Origin: Solirubrobacteraceae bacterium
GTDB taxonomy: Bacteria > Actinomycetota > Thermoleophilia > Solirubrobacterales > Solirubrobacteraceae
Direction of reading: 5' to 3'
DNA length: 64,000 nt
Assembly: GCA_025449845.1 (NCBI GenBank)
Contig: JANWIP010000004.1
Location: 54,039-118,038 of the forward strand
Both the position numbers and the translations under genes were made by a program. Below, in pieces: positions 34,591 through 43,006 of the stretch; position 1 is the first letter of the stretch; every line of letters starts with the position of its first letter. A model generated the notes under the pieces. That model worked only from the letters and a program-made list of their open reading frames with translations. It had not been told where the DNA came from and searched no databases.

Positions 34591-35531
34591 AAACCCCTCA
34601 GGAGCTATACGCGCGAATGGCGCTGATCCGCAACTTCGAGGAGGCGGCGTACCGCGCATATGAGCGCAATGAGCTTGAGGGAACGATCCATGCGTCGATT
34701 GGCCAGGAGGGCGTGGCAGTAGGGGTAGCGGCCGCCTTGCGGGACAGTGACAAGATGCTGAGCCATCACCGCGGTCACGGCCATGCGCTGGCGAAGGGAG
34801 TTAATCCGAAGCGACTAATGGCGGAGCTGTTCGGACGCGCCGATGGCGTATGCGGGGGCAAGGGCGGCTCAATGCACGTGGCCGATGTGAAGTGCGGCTT
34901 CCTGGGTTCACTAGCGGTGGTGGGCAGCTCGATCCCGCTGGCGGTGGGCGTGGCATTGGCGGCGAGGCGTGCGCAAGAGGACACCGTGTGCGTGGTGTTC
35001 TTCGGCGATGGAGGTGTGAATCAAGGCGTGTTGTATGAGGCGATGAACCTGGCGGCGATCTGGAAGCTGGGCGTGGTGTTCGTGTGCGAGAACAATGCCT
35101 ACGCGATAACGACGCCGGCCAAGAAGGTGACAGCCGGTGAAGGCGTGCAGACGCGCGCACAGGCGTTCGGGCTGAGCGCGTTGCGCGTGGATGGCCAGGA
35201 CGTGGAGGAGGTGGCGGGCGCCACGCGTACGCTCGTGGCGGAGGCGCGCGCGGGCCAACCGGCGCTGCTTGAGTGCCTCACTTACCGTTTTCTGGGGCAC
35301 TCCCGCTCGGACCCTCCGCATGGCCGTTACCGCACACGCGAGGAGGTAGAGCGCTGGCAGGGCCGCGACCCGCTGGTGGTGCTGGCGCACGAGGCGGGCC
35401 TGGACGCGGAAGAGTGCGTACGCCTGGATGCACAGGCGCAAGCAGAGGTGCACGAGGCAATCGAGTTCGCACGCGCCTCACCCCGTCCGACGGCGGAGGA
35501 ATTGGCAAAGGACGTATGGGGCGATGTATGA
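34587..35531 (+). CDS. 2-oxoacid dehydrogenase E1 alpha (acetoin/pyruvate type)
   Basis: 314 residues from GTG 34587 (GTGA overlap with hyuB); an upstream in-frame GTG would lie inside hyuB. Thiamine diphosphate motif GDGG (140-143) through NN (169-170), 'MLSHHRGHGHALAKG', 'GGKGGSMHV', 'YRFLGHSRSDP'. Family members oxidatively decarboxylate pyruvate, branched 2-oxoacids or acetoin. The E1 beta gene follows, but no E2 or E3 gene is in the cluster, so a lipoyl partner must be encoded elsewhere or the pair does another thiamine-dependent reaction. Confidence 0.92.
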   Translation: MKTPQELYARMALIRNFEEAAYRAYERNELEGTIHASIGQEGVAVGVAAALRDSDKMLSHHRGHGHALAKGVNPKRLMAELFGRADGVCGGKGGSMHVADVKCGFLGSLAVVGSSIPLAVGVALAARRAQEDTVCVVFFGDGGVNQGVLYEAMNLAAIWKLGVVFVCENNAYAITTPAKKVTAGEGVQTRAQAFGLSALRVDGQDVEEVAGATRTLVAEARAGQPALLECLTYRFLGHSRSDPPHGRYRTREEVERWQGRDPLVVLAHEAGLDAEECVRLDAQAQAEVHEAIEFARASPRPTAEELAKDVWGDV

Positions 35532-36679
35532 GGGGGAGTTTTTTTGAGGGGGAGGGGGTTGCGTTGAGCCGTGAAGCCGCGCAGTCCGGTGTCCTTTTTC
35601 CAGAGGCAATCAGGTGCGCGCTTGAAGATGGAATGGCGCAGGACGAGTCGATCGTGCTCCTGGGCCAGGACATCGCGGCCGGCTTTCCCTTCGGCGCGAC
35701 GCGCGATCTGGCAGGGGTGTTCGGCGAGGAGCGCGTGCGCGATACCCCGATCTCCGAGGCAGCGAGCATGGGCTGTGGGATCGGCGCGGCGATGATGGGC
35801 GTGCGCACGGTGGTGGAGGTGGACTTCGCAGGTTTCCTGCTGCTGGGCCTCGACCAGCTGGTGAACAACGCCGCCAAGCTGCGCTACATGAGCGGCGGAC
35901 AGCTGCGGGTGCCGCTGGTGGTGCGCGTCGGGCAGGGACCGTTTGGGGCCTTCGCGGCGCAGCACTCCCAGGCCCAGCACGCGTGGCTGGCGTCAGTGCC
36001 GGGCCTGGCGCTGTGCGTGCCAAGCGATGCCCAGGATGCGTACACGCTGATGCGCTGGGCGTTGCGGCAGAACGATCCAGTGGTGTTCGCGGAGGACATG
36101 CGTTCCTACCGGACGAAGGGAGCGCTGGTCAGGGAGGGCGCCGAGGCGAGCGAGGCTGCTGCGGAAGGCGAGGCTGCTGCGGAAGGCGAGGGTTCTGCCG
36201 AGGGCGAGGCTGCTGCAGAGGCGGAGGATCTCCCTCGCGCGCGTGTAGTGCGCCCCGGCCGGGACGCCACAGTCGTGTGCTTCGGCTTCGGCACACTCCT
36301 GGCACTGAGCGCTGCTGACGAGCTCGCCACGCATGGAATCGAGCTGGAGGTGGTGGACCTGCGCCTGCTCTCCCCCCTTGACGAACACACAATCGGCGAA
36401 TCGGCCCGGCATACTGGTCGCGTGCTGTGCCTCGGCGAGGATCCGCTGCTGGGTGGAATCACCGCGATGCTGGCCGCCGCCGTGGACCACACGGCGCACG
36501 GCACGCTGATCGCGCGCCTCGGCGCGCGGCACTGGCCCACTCCCTTTGGCTCCTCGGAGGAGCTTGTGTATCCCTCGGCAGATTCGGTCGTAGCGGCGGT
36601 GCGCCGGCTGATCGAATGGCCGAACGCAGGTCAGGCAGAGATAACGAACGGTGATTTTCAGATGGCGAGCATGCAGTGA
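35528..36679 (+). CDS. 2-oxoacid dehydrogenase E1 beta with acidic insert
   Basis: 383 residues from ATG 35528 (ATGA overlap); TTG 35564, behind a purine-rich gggaggggg, is an alternative. E1 beta features: 'RVRDTPISEAASMGCGIGAA', 'EVDFAGFLLLGLDQLVNNAAKL', 'SQAQHAWLASVPGL', 'VVFAEDMRSYRTKG'. Normal members are about 325 residues. The extra length is mainly an Ala/Glu/Gly insert (about 200-230) made of repeated EAAAEG units, placed between the two domains of the subunit. The insert is built from an 18-bp repeat and looks like recent in-frame expansion. Confidence 0.9.
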   Translation: MRGSFFEGEGVALSREAAQSGVLFPEAIRCALEDGMAQDESIVLLGQDIAAGFPFGATRDLAGVFGEERVRDTPISEAASMGCGIGAAMMGVRTVVEVDFAGFLLLGLDQLVNNAAKLRYMSGGQLRVPLVVRVGQGPFGAFAAQHSQAQHAWLASVPGLALCVPSDAQDAYTLMRWALRQNDPVVFAEDMRSYRTKGALVREGAEASEAAAEGEAAAEGEGSAEGEAAAEAEDLPRARVVRPGRDATVVCFGFGTLLALSAADELATHGIELEVVDLRLLSPLDEHTIGESARHTGRVLCLGEDPLLGGITAMLAAAVDHTAHGTLIARLGARHWPTPFGSSEELVYPSADSVVAAVRRLIEWPNAGQAEITNGDFQMASMQ

Positions 36680-37953
36680 CGATCATTGAGCCGGGCTACA
36701 TGGAAGGCACCCGCGGCGCGATGGCGGTGGATTGGGAGTCACGGATTGACATGGCGCGGATGCGCGAAGCGCGCCTGGCGCGCGCGCGCGAGGCGATGGT
36801 GGCGGCCGGCTACGACGCGGTGCTGCTGCTTTCAGACCCGAACATTCGCTACGTGACCGCGGTGGCCACGACGTCGGTCTCAGGCGCCGGGGGCTTTCAC
36901 TACTCACTGCTGTCAGGCGAGGGCAAGATCACGCACTGGGACAGCGCGGACCACGCGATCCATGAGCGCCGCACGTGCCCATGGCTCGATGACATCCGCT
37001 ATGCGGCCCCGGGCATCGGCATCGTGCCGGCGGCGCTCGGGCCAGGTCCGGCCGCGGAGGTGCTGCAGAAGCAGATGGCCAAGGAGATCGCGACGGCCCT
37101 GTCCGACCACGGCCTGATGTCAGGTCGGGTTGGCCTCGACGTTGGCCAGCCAGGCCTGATGGCACTGTTGGAGCGCTATGGCTACGCAGTGGACGCGGGG
37201 GCCGGAGCTGCCCTCGCGGCGGCCCGCGCGATTAAGACCTCAGACGAGGTGGAGTGCCTGCGCTTAAGCGCATCAGTGTGCGAGGCGGGTTTTCAGGCGA
37301 TGAAGGAAGCGATCCGCCCGGGCGCACGCGAGAGCGAGGTGTTCGCAGCGGGCGTGGCGCGCATTATCGAACTGGGCGGGGAGCACGGCGGCGGCAACAT
37401 CTCTAGCGGCCCGAATACGTGGCCGAAGAGCCAGGCAGACACGACCGATCGCATCATCCGCCCCGGGGACGTGGTCTACTCGGACCTCTACAACATCGGC
37501 TTTCACGGTTACCGCTCGTGCTACTACCGCACGTTCAGCTGCGGAGAGCCAAAGCAGGCGACGCGCGATGCACACACACGCGCGGTGGAGAACCTGTACG
37601 CGGTGCTGAACGCGATCACCCCCGGTGTCACCACGGCAGAGGCCGCACAGCGCTTCCCCGACGCGAAAGGCGAGTATTGGGACTACTACGGCGCGAGCGA
37701 GCCGTGGCAGATGACGACGAACCATTGGGGTCACGGAATCGGACTGTCGCTGTATGAGATTCCGATGACCTGGCGCGGCGCCTCGCCGGAGGGCGCGACG
37801 GTATACGCGGAGGGCATGACGATGGCAGTAGAGACGCAGGACCGCGACGGCCACGGCCAGGGTGTGCGAGTGGAGGAGATGGTGGTGGTGCGCGAGGGTG
37901 GAGTGGAGCTGCTGACGCGCTGGCCGATCCAGGAGATAACCGTGTGCGAGTGA
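36676..37953 (+). CDS. M24-fold creatinase/peptidase-like protein, one metal ligand replaced
   Basis: 425 residues, GTG overlapping the E1 beta stop. Creatinase N-domain ('GYDAVLLLSDPNIRYVTAVA') plus M24 pita-bread domain. The first metal Asp is present ('VVYSDLYNIGFHGYRSCYYR'), but where a second Asp is expected in the GYxxDxxRTF pattern there is Cys. The His (HGIGLSLYE), first Glu (AVETQD) and last Glu (RVEEMVVV) remain. It may bind one metal or, like creatinase, work without metal. Possible activities: amidinohydrolase or a specialised dipeptidase for the compound handled by HyuAB. Confidence 0.85.
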   Translation: MTIIEPGYMEGTRGAMAVDWESRIDMARMREARLARAREAMVAAGYDAVLLLSDPNIRYVTAVATTSVSGAGGFHYSLLSGEGKITHWDSADHAIHERRTCPWLDDIRYAAPGIGIVPAALGPGPAAEVLQKQMAKEIATALSDHGLMSGRVGLDVGQPGLMALLERYGYAVDAGAGAALAAARAIKTSDEVECLRLSASVCEAGFQAMKEAIRPGARESEVFAAGVARIIELGGEHGGGNISSGPNTWPKSQADTTDRIIRPGDVVYSDLYNIGFHGYRSCYYRTFSCGEPKQATRDAHTRAVENLYAVLNAITPGVTTAEAAQRFPDAKGEYWDYYGASEPWQMTTNHWGHGIGLSLYEIPMTWRGASPEGATVYAEGMTMAVETQDRDGHGQGVRVEEMVVVREGGVELLTRWPIQEITVCE

Positions 37954-38008
37954 TCGCCTCCGCTCGGCGGTCCGCTCGCGCACCTGGCGTGAGATCGGAG
38001 CGGGTTCC

Positions 38009-38701
38009 ATGAGCGCCCCCGTGGCGATCGTCACCGGCACCTCGCGCGGGATCGGCCAAGGGATCGCCGCGCGGCTCACGGCGGCAGGGACGCGCGTCTT
38101 CGGGGTCAGCCGCACTCAGGGGGAGGCGGTGCAGCTTCAGTGCGACTTGGCCAAGCCCGATGCCCCGCGGCAGGTGCTTGCCGACGCGCTTGAGGTCTGC
38201 GGCCGTGTGGACGCGTTGGTCAACAACGCGGGCCTGCTGCTGGAGGGCAACTGCTGGGAGCAGCAGGAGGAGGACGTCGACGCGATGGTGGCGCTCAACC
38301 TCACGACGCCCTTTCTGCTGTCCCAGGCAGTGGCGGCCCACTGGGTGAAGGAGGGGCAGGCGGGCACGATCGTGAACGTATGCTCGATCGAGTCGCAGGT
38401 CGGGTGGTCGGACCCACCGCAGGCCGCCTACGCCGCCACCAAGGGTGGACTGCTGGGGTTGACGCGCGCCCAGGCGCTTGAGCTGGCGCCGCACGGCATC
38501 CGCGTGGTGGCGGTCGGGCCAGGGCCAATCGCTACAGGCATGACACCCGACACACCCGAGCTGGAAAAGGCGATCCCCTTGGGCGGACGCCCGGGAACAC
38601 CGGAGGATGTAGGCGATGTAGTCGCCTTCCTGCTCTCCGAGGCGGCGCGCTATGTGACGGGCGAGATCGTCTACGTGGACGGGGGTTACCTGCTGCGATG
38701 A
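38009..38701 (+). CDS. SDR oxidoreductase
   Basis: 230 residues. 'AIVTGTSRGIGQGIAARL', 'LVNNAGLLLEG', catalytic 'CSIES....YAATKGGLLGL', C-terminal 'YVTGEIVYVDGGYLL'. Classical SDR, probably NAD(P)-dependent dehydrogenase or ketoreductase. The second SDR overlaps its stop (ATGA); the two share the unusual 'VNVCSIES' active-site stretch and are likely a duplicated or heteromeric pair. Confidence 0.9.
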   Translation: MSAPVAIVTGTSRGIGQGIAARLTAAGTRVFGVSRTQGEAVQLQCDLAKPDAPRQVLADALEVCGRVDALVNNAGLLLEGNCWEQQEEDVDAMVALNLTTPFLLSQAVAAHWVKEGQAGTIVNVCSIESQVGWSDPPQAAYAATKGGLLGLTRAQALELAPHGIRVVAVGPGPIATGMTPDTPELEKAIPLGGRPGTPEDVGDVVAFLLSEAARYVTGEIVYVDGGYLLR

Positions 38702-39432
38702 CGCCCACTGCGATGACGCGTTTTGCCGGTCAGCGGGCGCTTGTCACGGGCGCGGCGTCGGGCATCGGGCGGGCCGTGGCGCGCCGCCTCGCCGCCGAAG
38801 GCGCCAGCGTCGTGGGTCTCGATCTCTCTCGGGACGGGTTGGAGGAGACATTCGACTCGATCGTGGGCGCGCACCACATCGCGGTGGATGTGAGGAGCGA
38901 AGAGGCCATCGCGGCCGTGGCAAACAGCGACGTGCTGGTCAACGCCGCCGGCATCCTGCTGCGCCACGAGCTGCTTGAGCATCCGCTGGATGGCTGGCAG
39001 CAGACGCTCGATGTCAACCTCAAGGCGCCGCTGCGCCTGTCACGCGAGTTCGCGCGTGCCCATATCGAGGCGGGTACTCCCGGTGCGATCGTCAACGTCT
39101 GCTCGATCGAGTCCTTCACCGCTCTCCCCGGCCACGCCGCATACACGGCCTCCAAGAGCGCGCTGCTGATGCTCACGCGGGCCACCGCGCTGGAGTTGGC
39201 GCCCCATGGCATCCGCGTCAACGCCGTCGCCCCGGGCGTGACGAAGACAGGCATGAACGCAGCCGTGCGGGCGGACCCCGAGCAGGCCGCGGCCCTCAAT
39301 GAGGCGATCCCGCTGAAACGTTTCGCCACAGCCGAGGAGCAGGCGGCGGGCATCTGCTTCCTGGCCTCGCCCGAAGCCTCCTACATCACCGGCGCGACGC
39401 TGCCGATCGATGGCGGCTGGCTGACCCGTTGA
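38698..39432 (+). CDS. SDR oxidoreductase, paralogue of the preceding gene
   Basis: 244 residues from ATG 38698 overlapping the previous stop. 'ALVTGAASGIGRAVARRL', 'LVNAAGILL' (NAAG variant), 'NVCSIESFTALPGHAAYTAS', and C-terminal 'YITGATLPIDGGW'. Probably acts in the same pathway on a related hydroxyl/keto intermediate. Its stop codon lies inside the first unit of a repeat array. Confidence 0.9.
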   Translation: MTPTAMTRFAGQRALVTGAASGIGRAVARRLAAEGASVVGLDLSRDGLEETFDSIVGAHHIAVDVRSEEAIAAVANSDVLVNAAGILLRHELLEHPLDGWQQTLDVNLKAPLRLSREFARAHIEAGTPGAIVNVCSIESFTALPGHAAYTASKSALLMLTRATALELAPHGIRVNAVAPGVTKTGMNAAVRADPEQAAALNEAIPLKRFATAEEQAAGICFLASPEASYITGATLPIDGGWLTR

Positions 39433-39540
39433 GCGCGTCTGTGCGCCCCATCGAGCGCGCCTGTAGGTGACCAGTTGAGCGTGTTTTGTGCGCCTATTGA
39501 GCGCGCCCGTACACCGGCCTGTTGAGTGTGCCTGTGCCTC
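39425..39540. repeat. TTGAGCG repeat array across SDR stop and amidase leader
   Basis: Five related units with cores (A/T)TGAGCG or ATCGAGCG followed by CGT.TGTGCGCC-like sequence, at about 39429, 39450, 39475, 39497 and 39521, spaced 21-25 bp. The first core contains the SDR stop codon. Units are degenerate, so the expansion is not recent. Otherwise this intergenic stretch holds nothing recognised. Confidence 0.65.
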
Positions 39541-39557
39541 CTGTTAGCGTCCCGTCG

Positions 39558-40967
39558 ATGACCCTTGTGGAGTGTGTCGCGGCGCTGGCTGATGGCAGCG
39601 TGAGCTCAAGCGAGCTGGTGGAGCGCACGCTGGCGCGGATCGAGGCGACGCAGCCGACGCTGAACGCGTTCCGGGTGGTGTTCGCGGACTCCGCGCGCGC
39701 CGAAGCCGCGGAGGCCGATCGGCGCCTCGCCGCCGGCGAGCGGTTGCCGCTGTTGGGCGTGCCGGTGGCGGTGAAGGACGATGTCGATGTCGCCGGTCAT
39801 CCGACGGCCTTCGGCTGCGCGGGGGACTTCCCGGCGAAGACGCAGGACTGCGAGCTGGTACGGCGCTTGCGCGCGGCGGGCGCGATCGTGGTGGGCAAGA
39901 CCAACGCGCCGGAGATCGGCCTGTACCCCTTCACGGAGGGCCAGGCATTCGGGGCGACACGCAACCCGTGGAACCTCAACCACACCCCGGGTGGGTCAAG
40001 CGGTGGCAGCGCGGCAGCGGTGGCCGCGGGGATCGTGCCGGTGGCGACGGGCTCGGACGGCGCGGGGTCGGTGCGCATACCCGCCGCGTGGTGTGGCCTG
40101 GTGGGCATCAAGCCTCAGCGCGGGCGCATCAGCACGTGGCCGGACCCCGAGGCGTTCAACGGGCTGACGTGCTTCGGACCGCTGACGCGCACGGTGGCCG
40201 ATACGGCGCTGATGCTGGATGTGCTCAGCGGCTCTCATCCGGGCGATCTGCACACCCCACCGCCTCCGCCCGAGCCTTACGTGCAGGCGGCAGCACGCGA
40301 GCCGGGACGGTTGCGCATCGCGCTGTCGCTGCGCGCGCCTTTCAGCGGCGCGCCGGTACGCCTGGACGCGGAGATCCGCGCGGCGGTGCACCGCCTAGGC
40401 GGAGTATTGCGCGAGCTGGGCCATTTGGTGATCGAGGATGAGCCGCGCTATGGGCTGATGGGCCTGACGCTGGTGGCACGTGGGCAGTCGGGAGTGCACG
40501 AATGGGCCAGCCAGGTCCCCGATCGCTCGCTGCTGCACCCGATCACGCGCAGCAGTGCGCGCGTGGGCCGCTTCGTTGGGCGCCCCGTGCTGGGCGCGGC
40601 GCGGCGCCTGGAGCCCCTTTTTCAGCGCCGCGCGGGGGCCATCTTCCAGCGCGTCGACGTGATCCTGACGCCGACCACGGCGACTCCCCCGCTGCCGATC
40701 GGGGTCACCGAGGGCCTGAGCGGATTCGCCACCGATCAGCTTGTGGCCGGCTCGTGCCCGTATGCGTGGCCGTGGAATGTGTTGGGCTGGCCCGGAGTGA
40801 GTGTGCCGGCGGGCGTCAACCGCGATGGCCTGCCCTTCGGCGTGCAGCTGCTAGGACCGGCCAACACCGAGGGACGGCTGCTGTCGTTGGCGGCGCAGCT
40901 GGAGAAGGTCGAGCGCTGGCACGAGCGCATGGCGCCGGATAGCGCCGCGGTTCTGGCCGTAGGATGA
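39558..40967 (+). CDS. Amidase-signature hydrolase
   Basis: 469 residues from ATG 39558; a TTG at 39522 lies in the repeat array and is less likely. The amidase Ser-cisSer-Lys triad is visible: Lys73 (VPVAVKD), Ser147 (GGSSGGSA), Ser171 ([13 protein letters not shown]). Similar to GatA-like amidases, but no GatC/GatB neighbours, so more likely it cleaves an aliphatic or aromatic amide, fitting with HyuAB and the M24 enzymes. Confidence 0.92.
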   Translation: MTLVECVAALADGSVSSSELVERTLARIEATQPTLNAFRVVFADSARAEAAEADRRLAAGERLPLLGVPVAVKDDVDVAGHPTAFGCAGDFPAKTQDCELVRRLRAAGAIVVGKTNAPEIGLYPFTEGQAFGATRNPWNLNHTPGGSSGGSAAAVAAGIVPVATGSDGAGSVRIPAAWCGLVGIKPQRGRISTWPDPEAFNGLTCFGPLTRTVADTALMLDVLSGSHPGDLHTPPPPPEPYVQAAAREPGRLRIALSLRAPFSGAPVRLDAEIRAAVHRLGGVLRELGHLVIEDEPRYGLMGLTLVARGQSGVHEWASQVPDRSLLHPITRSSARVGRFVGRPVLGAARRLEPLFQRRAGAIFQRVDVILTPTTATPPLPIGVTEGLSGFATDQLVAGSCPYAWPWNVLGWPGVSVPAGVNRDGLPFGVQLLGPANTEGRLLSLAAQLEKVERWHERMAPDSAAVLAVG

Positions 40968-41036
40968 TCCAACTCGGGGCGCCGGATAGTGCCGCGGTTC
41001 TGGCCGTAGGATGATCCAACTCGGGGCGCCGGATAG
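40931..41036. repeat. 47-bp tandem duplication of the amidase gene end
   Basis: A 47-bp unit starting GGCGCCGGATAG occurs at 40931-40977 and 40978-41024 with a single base difference, followed by 12 bases of a third copy. It includes the last 12 codons and stop of the amidase. The near identity shows a recent event. Confidence 0.95.
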
Positions 41037-41079
41037 CTCAACGGGCCTTGCTCATACGCTGGTCCCTGGCGCTCCGGTT

Positions 41080-41085
41080 TAGACT
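41080..41085 (+). promoter_or_regulatory. -10 box, leaderless PurM-like gene mRNA
   Basis: TAGACT lies 7 nt before the GTG at 41093, with no Shine-Dalgarno, consistent with a leaderless transcript separate from the upstream operon. The -35 region is weak. Confidence 0.4.
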
Positions 41086-41092
41086 ACGGCGT

Positions 41093-42244
41093 GTGAATAA
41101 CGGCGCGCCCGCCAGGGCACAGGCAGGCGGCGGAGGAGGCGATGACGCCTATCGCAGCGCCGGGATCGACTACGCGGTACTCGACGCCGGCAAGCGCTTG
41201 GCGATCGACGCGGCGCTGGGCACCTCCGCGCTGCTGAGCGCCCGCGGGGGCAAGGCGCTAGACGAGTCGCGCGGCGAGCCCGCCTTCGTGTTCGAGCTGG
41301 CCGGACAGACTCTCGCACTGGTGCTGGAGGGCCTGGGGACGAAGTCGATCATCGCGCGGATGGTGGGCGAGCAGCAAGGCGTCAACTGCTTCCGAGCGGT
41401 CGCCTATGACGCGGTGGCGGCGATCGTCAACGACCTCTGCTGCGTGGGCGCGCGTCCGCTGGTGCTCAATGCCTACTTCGCCACGGGTACGCCGCAGTGG
41501 TTCGCCAATCACGAGTGGCACAGCGAGCTGATCGAGGGCTGGGCCGCGGCGTGCGCGGAGGCGGGTTGCGTATGGGGTGGCGGCGAGTCGCCTTCGCTGC
41601 CGGAGCTGGTGAGCGCCACCGACATCGAGTTGGCAGGCAGCGCAGTGGGGGTCATCGCACCCGGGAGCAAAGCGATCCTGGGGCAGGACCTGGCGGCAGG
41701 CGATGAGATCGTGCTGGTAGCCAGCAACGGCCTGCACGCCAATGGCTCCTCACTGGCGCGCATGGTGGCGCGAGAACTGAAAGATGGCTTCGCCACAAGG
41801 CTGTCAGGCGGCGAGACTCTCGGCGAGGCGCTGCTGACCCCCTCGTTCATCTACTCCAAGCTCGTGGAGCGGGTCCTGGACGCGGGAGTACCGGTCACCT
41901 ATCTGAGTCACATCACCGGTCACGGCTTCCTCAAGCTGATGCGCCCTCCGCACGACTTCACCTACACGATCAAAGAGCTGTTGCCCGTCCCCGAGGTGCT
42001 GCGGTTCCTGGCGCAGCAGACGGGAATGAGCGAGCGCGCGGCCTACTCCACGCTGAACATGGGCTGCGGCTTCGCCTTCTACTGCGCGGCAGGGAGCGGT
42101 AAGGAAGTCGTCGATATAGCCCATGGGATGGGACTCGCGGCAGTATTCGCGGGGACCGTCGATGAGGGTCCGCGACGTGTGCTGATCGAGCCGCTGGGTG
42201 TCGAGTTCGCGGGCGAGGAGCTGCGATTGGGGCCTGAGGGGTAG
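41093..42244 (+). CDS. PurM/AIR-synthase-like ATP-binding protein
   Basis: 383 residues from GTG 41093. PurM-superfamily features: 'YRSAGIDYAVLDAGK', 'LEGLGTKSIIARMVG' (cf. the DGVGTK motif), 'YDAVAAIVNDLCCVGARPL', 'GLHANGSSLAR', 'THITGHGF'-like 'SHITGHGFLKLMR'. Length and several residues differ from housekeeping PurM (about 345), the Asp of the DGVGTK motif is Glu, and no pur genes are adjacent. It may be a real phosphoribosylformylglycinamidine cyclo-ligase or a paralogue serving the adjacent amide-catabolic genes; I favour the second. Confidence 0.78.
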   Translation: MNNGAPARAQAGGGGGDDAYRSAGIDYAVLDAGKRLAIDAALGTSALLSARGGKALDESRGEPAFVFELAGQTLALVLEGLGTKSIIARMVGEQQGVNCFRAVAYDAVAAIVNDLCCVGARPLVLNAYFATGTPQWFANHEWHSELIEGWAAACAEAGCVWGGGESPSLPELVSATDIELAGSAVGVIAPGSKAILGQDLAAGDEIVLVASNGLHANGSSLARMVARELKDGFATRLSGGETLGEALLTPSFIYSKLVERVLDAGVPVTYLSHITGHGFLKLMRPPHDFTYTIKELLPVPEVLRFLAQQTGMSERAAYSTLNMGCGFAFYCAAGSGKEVVDIAHGMGLAAVFAGTVDEGPRRVLIEPLGVEFAGEELRLGPEG

Positions 42245-42286
42245 CGGCCAGAGGAGGCAAGTTCAAGAGGGTGAGAGACATGCGCT

Positions 42287-42330
42287 AACAAACGATCGTT
42301 TGTTTGATACGATCGTATGAATGGTAGACT
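42287..42330 (+). promoter_or_regulatory. Operator palindromes and promoter of TetR gene
   Basis: AACAAACGATCGTTTGTT (42287-42304) is a perfect 18-bp palindrome and TACGATCGTA (42308-42317) a second perfect 10-bp one. TTGATA (42304-42309) and TAGACT (42325-42330) make a plausible -35/-10 pair with 15-bp spacing, so the palindromes cover the promoter. This is the expected autorepression site for the TetR protein encoded from 42343. Confidence 0.8.
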
Positions 42331-42342
42331 GTTCTGCACCGC

Positions 42343-42975
42343 ATGGCCGACGGAAACGCGACCAAGGCAGCCCTGTTGGAGGCAGCCAAGCAACTGATTC
42401 GCGAGCGGGGCTACGCGGCGACGAGCGTGCGCGATCTGGCGGCGGCGTCGGGTACCAATCTGGCAGCCGTCAATTACCACTTCGGCTCCCGCGAGAAGCT
42501 GCTCAATCAGGCAGTGCTGGAGTCCTTCCTGGAATGGACCGACCGCAGCGTCGAGGAAGACGCGCAGCTGACGCGCGCTCATCCGGAAGCGGGGCCGATC
42601 GAACATATGGCAGCCGGCACTCGCGCGACGGTCGAAGCCTTCCCCGAGAGGTTGCCACTGTTCGTGGTGTTCCTGGAGGCCCTGCTTCAGGCACAGCGCG
42701 CGCCGGAGCTGCGCCGCCAGTTGGCAGCGCACTACGCCGAGGAGCGCCGGCGGGCGGGCGAGATGGTGCGGACCGCATTGGGCGAGCAGACGCCGCCCGA
42801 TCGCAGGTTGGAAGTCGCGACGTCTTTCATGATCGCGGTGACGGACGGACTGATGGTGCAGGCGCTGCTCGACCCCGAGGCAGCGCCGAGCGGTGAGGAG
42901 ATTGCCGCGTTTTACGAAGGGCTGGCGGTTTGGGCCAGGACCGGCGGGCCGCCCCCTGAGAAGGGGGGAGAGTGA
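42343..42975 (+). CDS. TetR/AcrR-family regulator
   Basis: 210 residues. N-terminal HTH 'RGYAATSVRDLAAASGTNLA' then 'AVNYHFGSREKLLNQAV', followed by a C-terminal ligand domain of TetR_C type. It probably binds the 18-bp palindrome just upstream and may also control the catabolic cluster before it. The following exported-protein gene starts 31 bp after its stop. Confidence 0.92.
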   Translation: MADGNATKAALLEAAKQLIRERGYAATSVRDLAAASGTNLAAVNYHFGSREKLLNQAVLESFLEWTDRSVEEDAQLTRAHPEAGPIEHMAAGTRATVEAFPERLPLFVVFLEALLQAQRAPELRRQLAAHYAEERRRAGEMVRTALGEQTPPDRRLEVATSFMIAVTDGLMVQALLDPEAAPSGEEIAAFYEGLAVWARTGGPPPEKGGE

Positions 42976-43006
42976 TGCCCAAGATCTAGAGGAGGAGTGG
43001 AGAACG

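Noticed and set aside
41025..41050. tRNA-like 5' end (GCGCCGGATAGCTCAACGG)
   Set aside because: No complementary D-stem, anticodon arm or T-arm follows; it is the partial third copy of the 47-bp amidase-end repeat joined to unrelated sequence.
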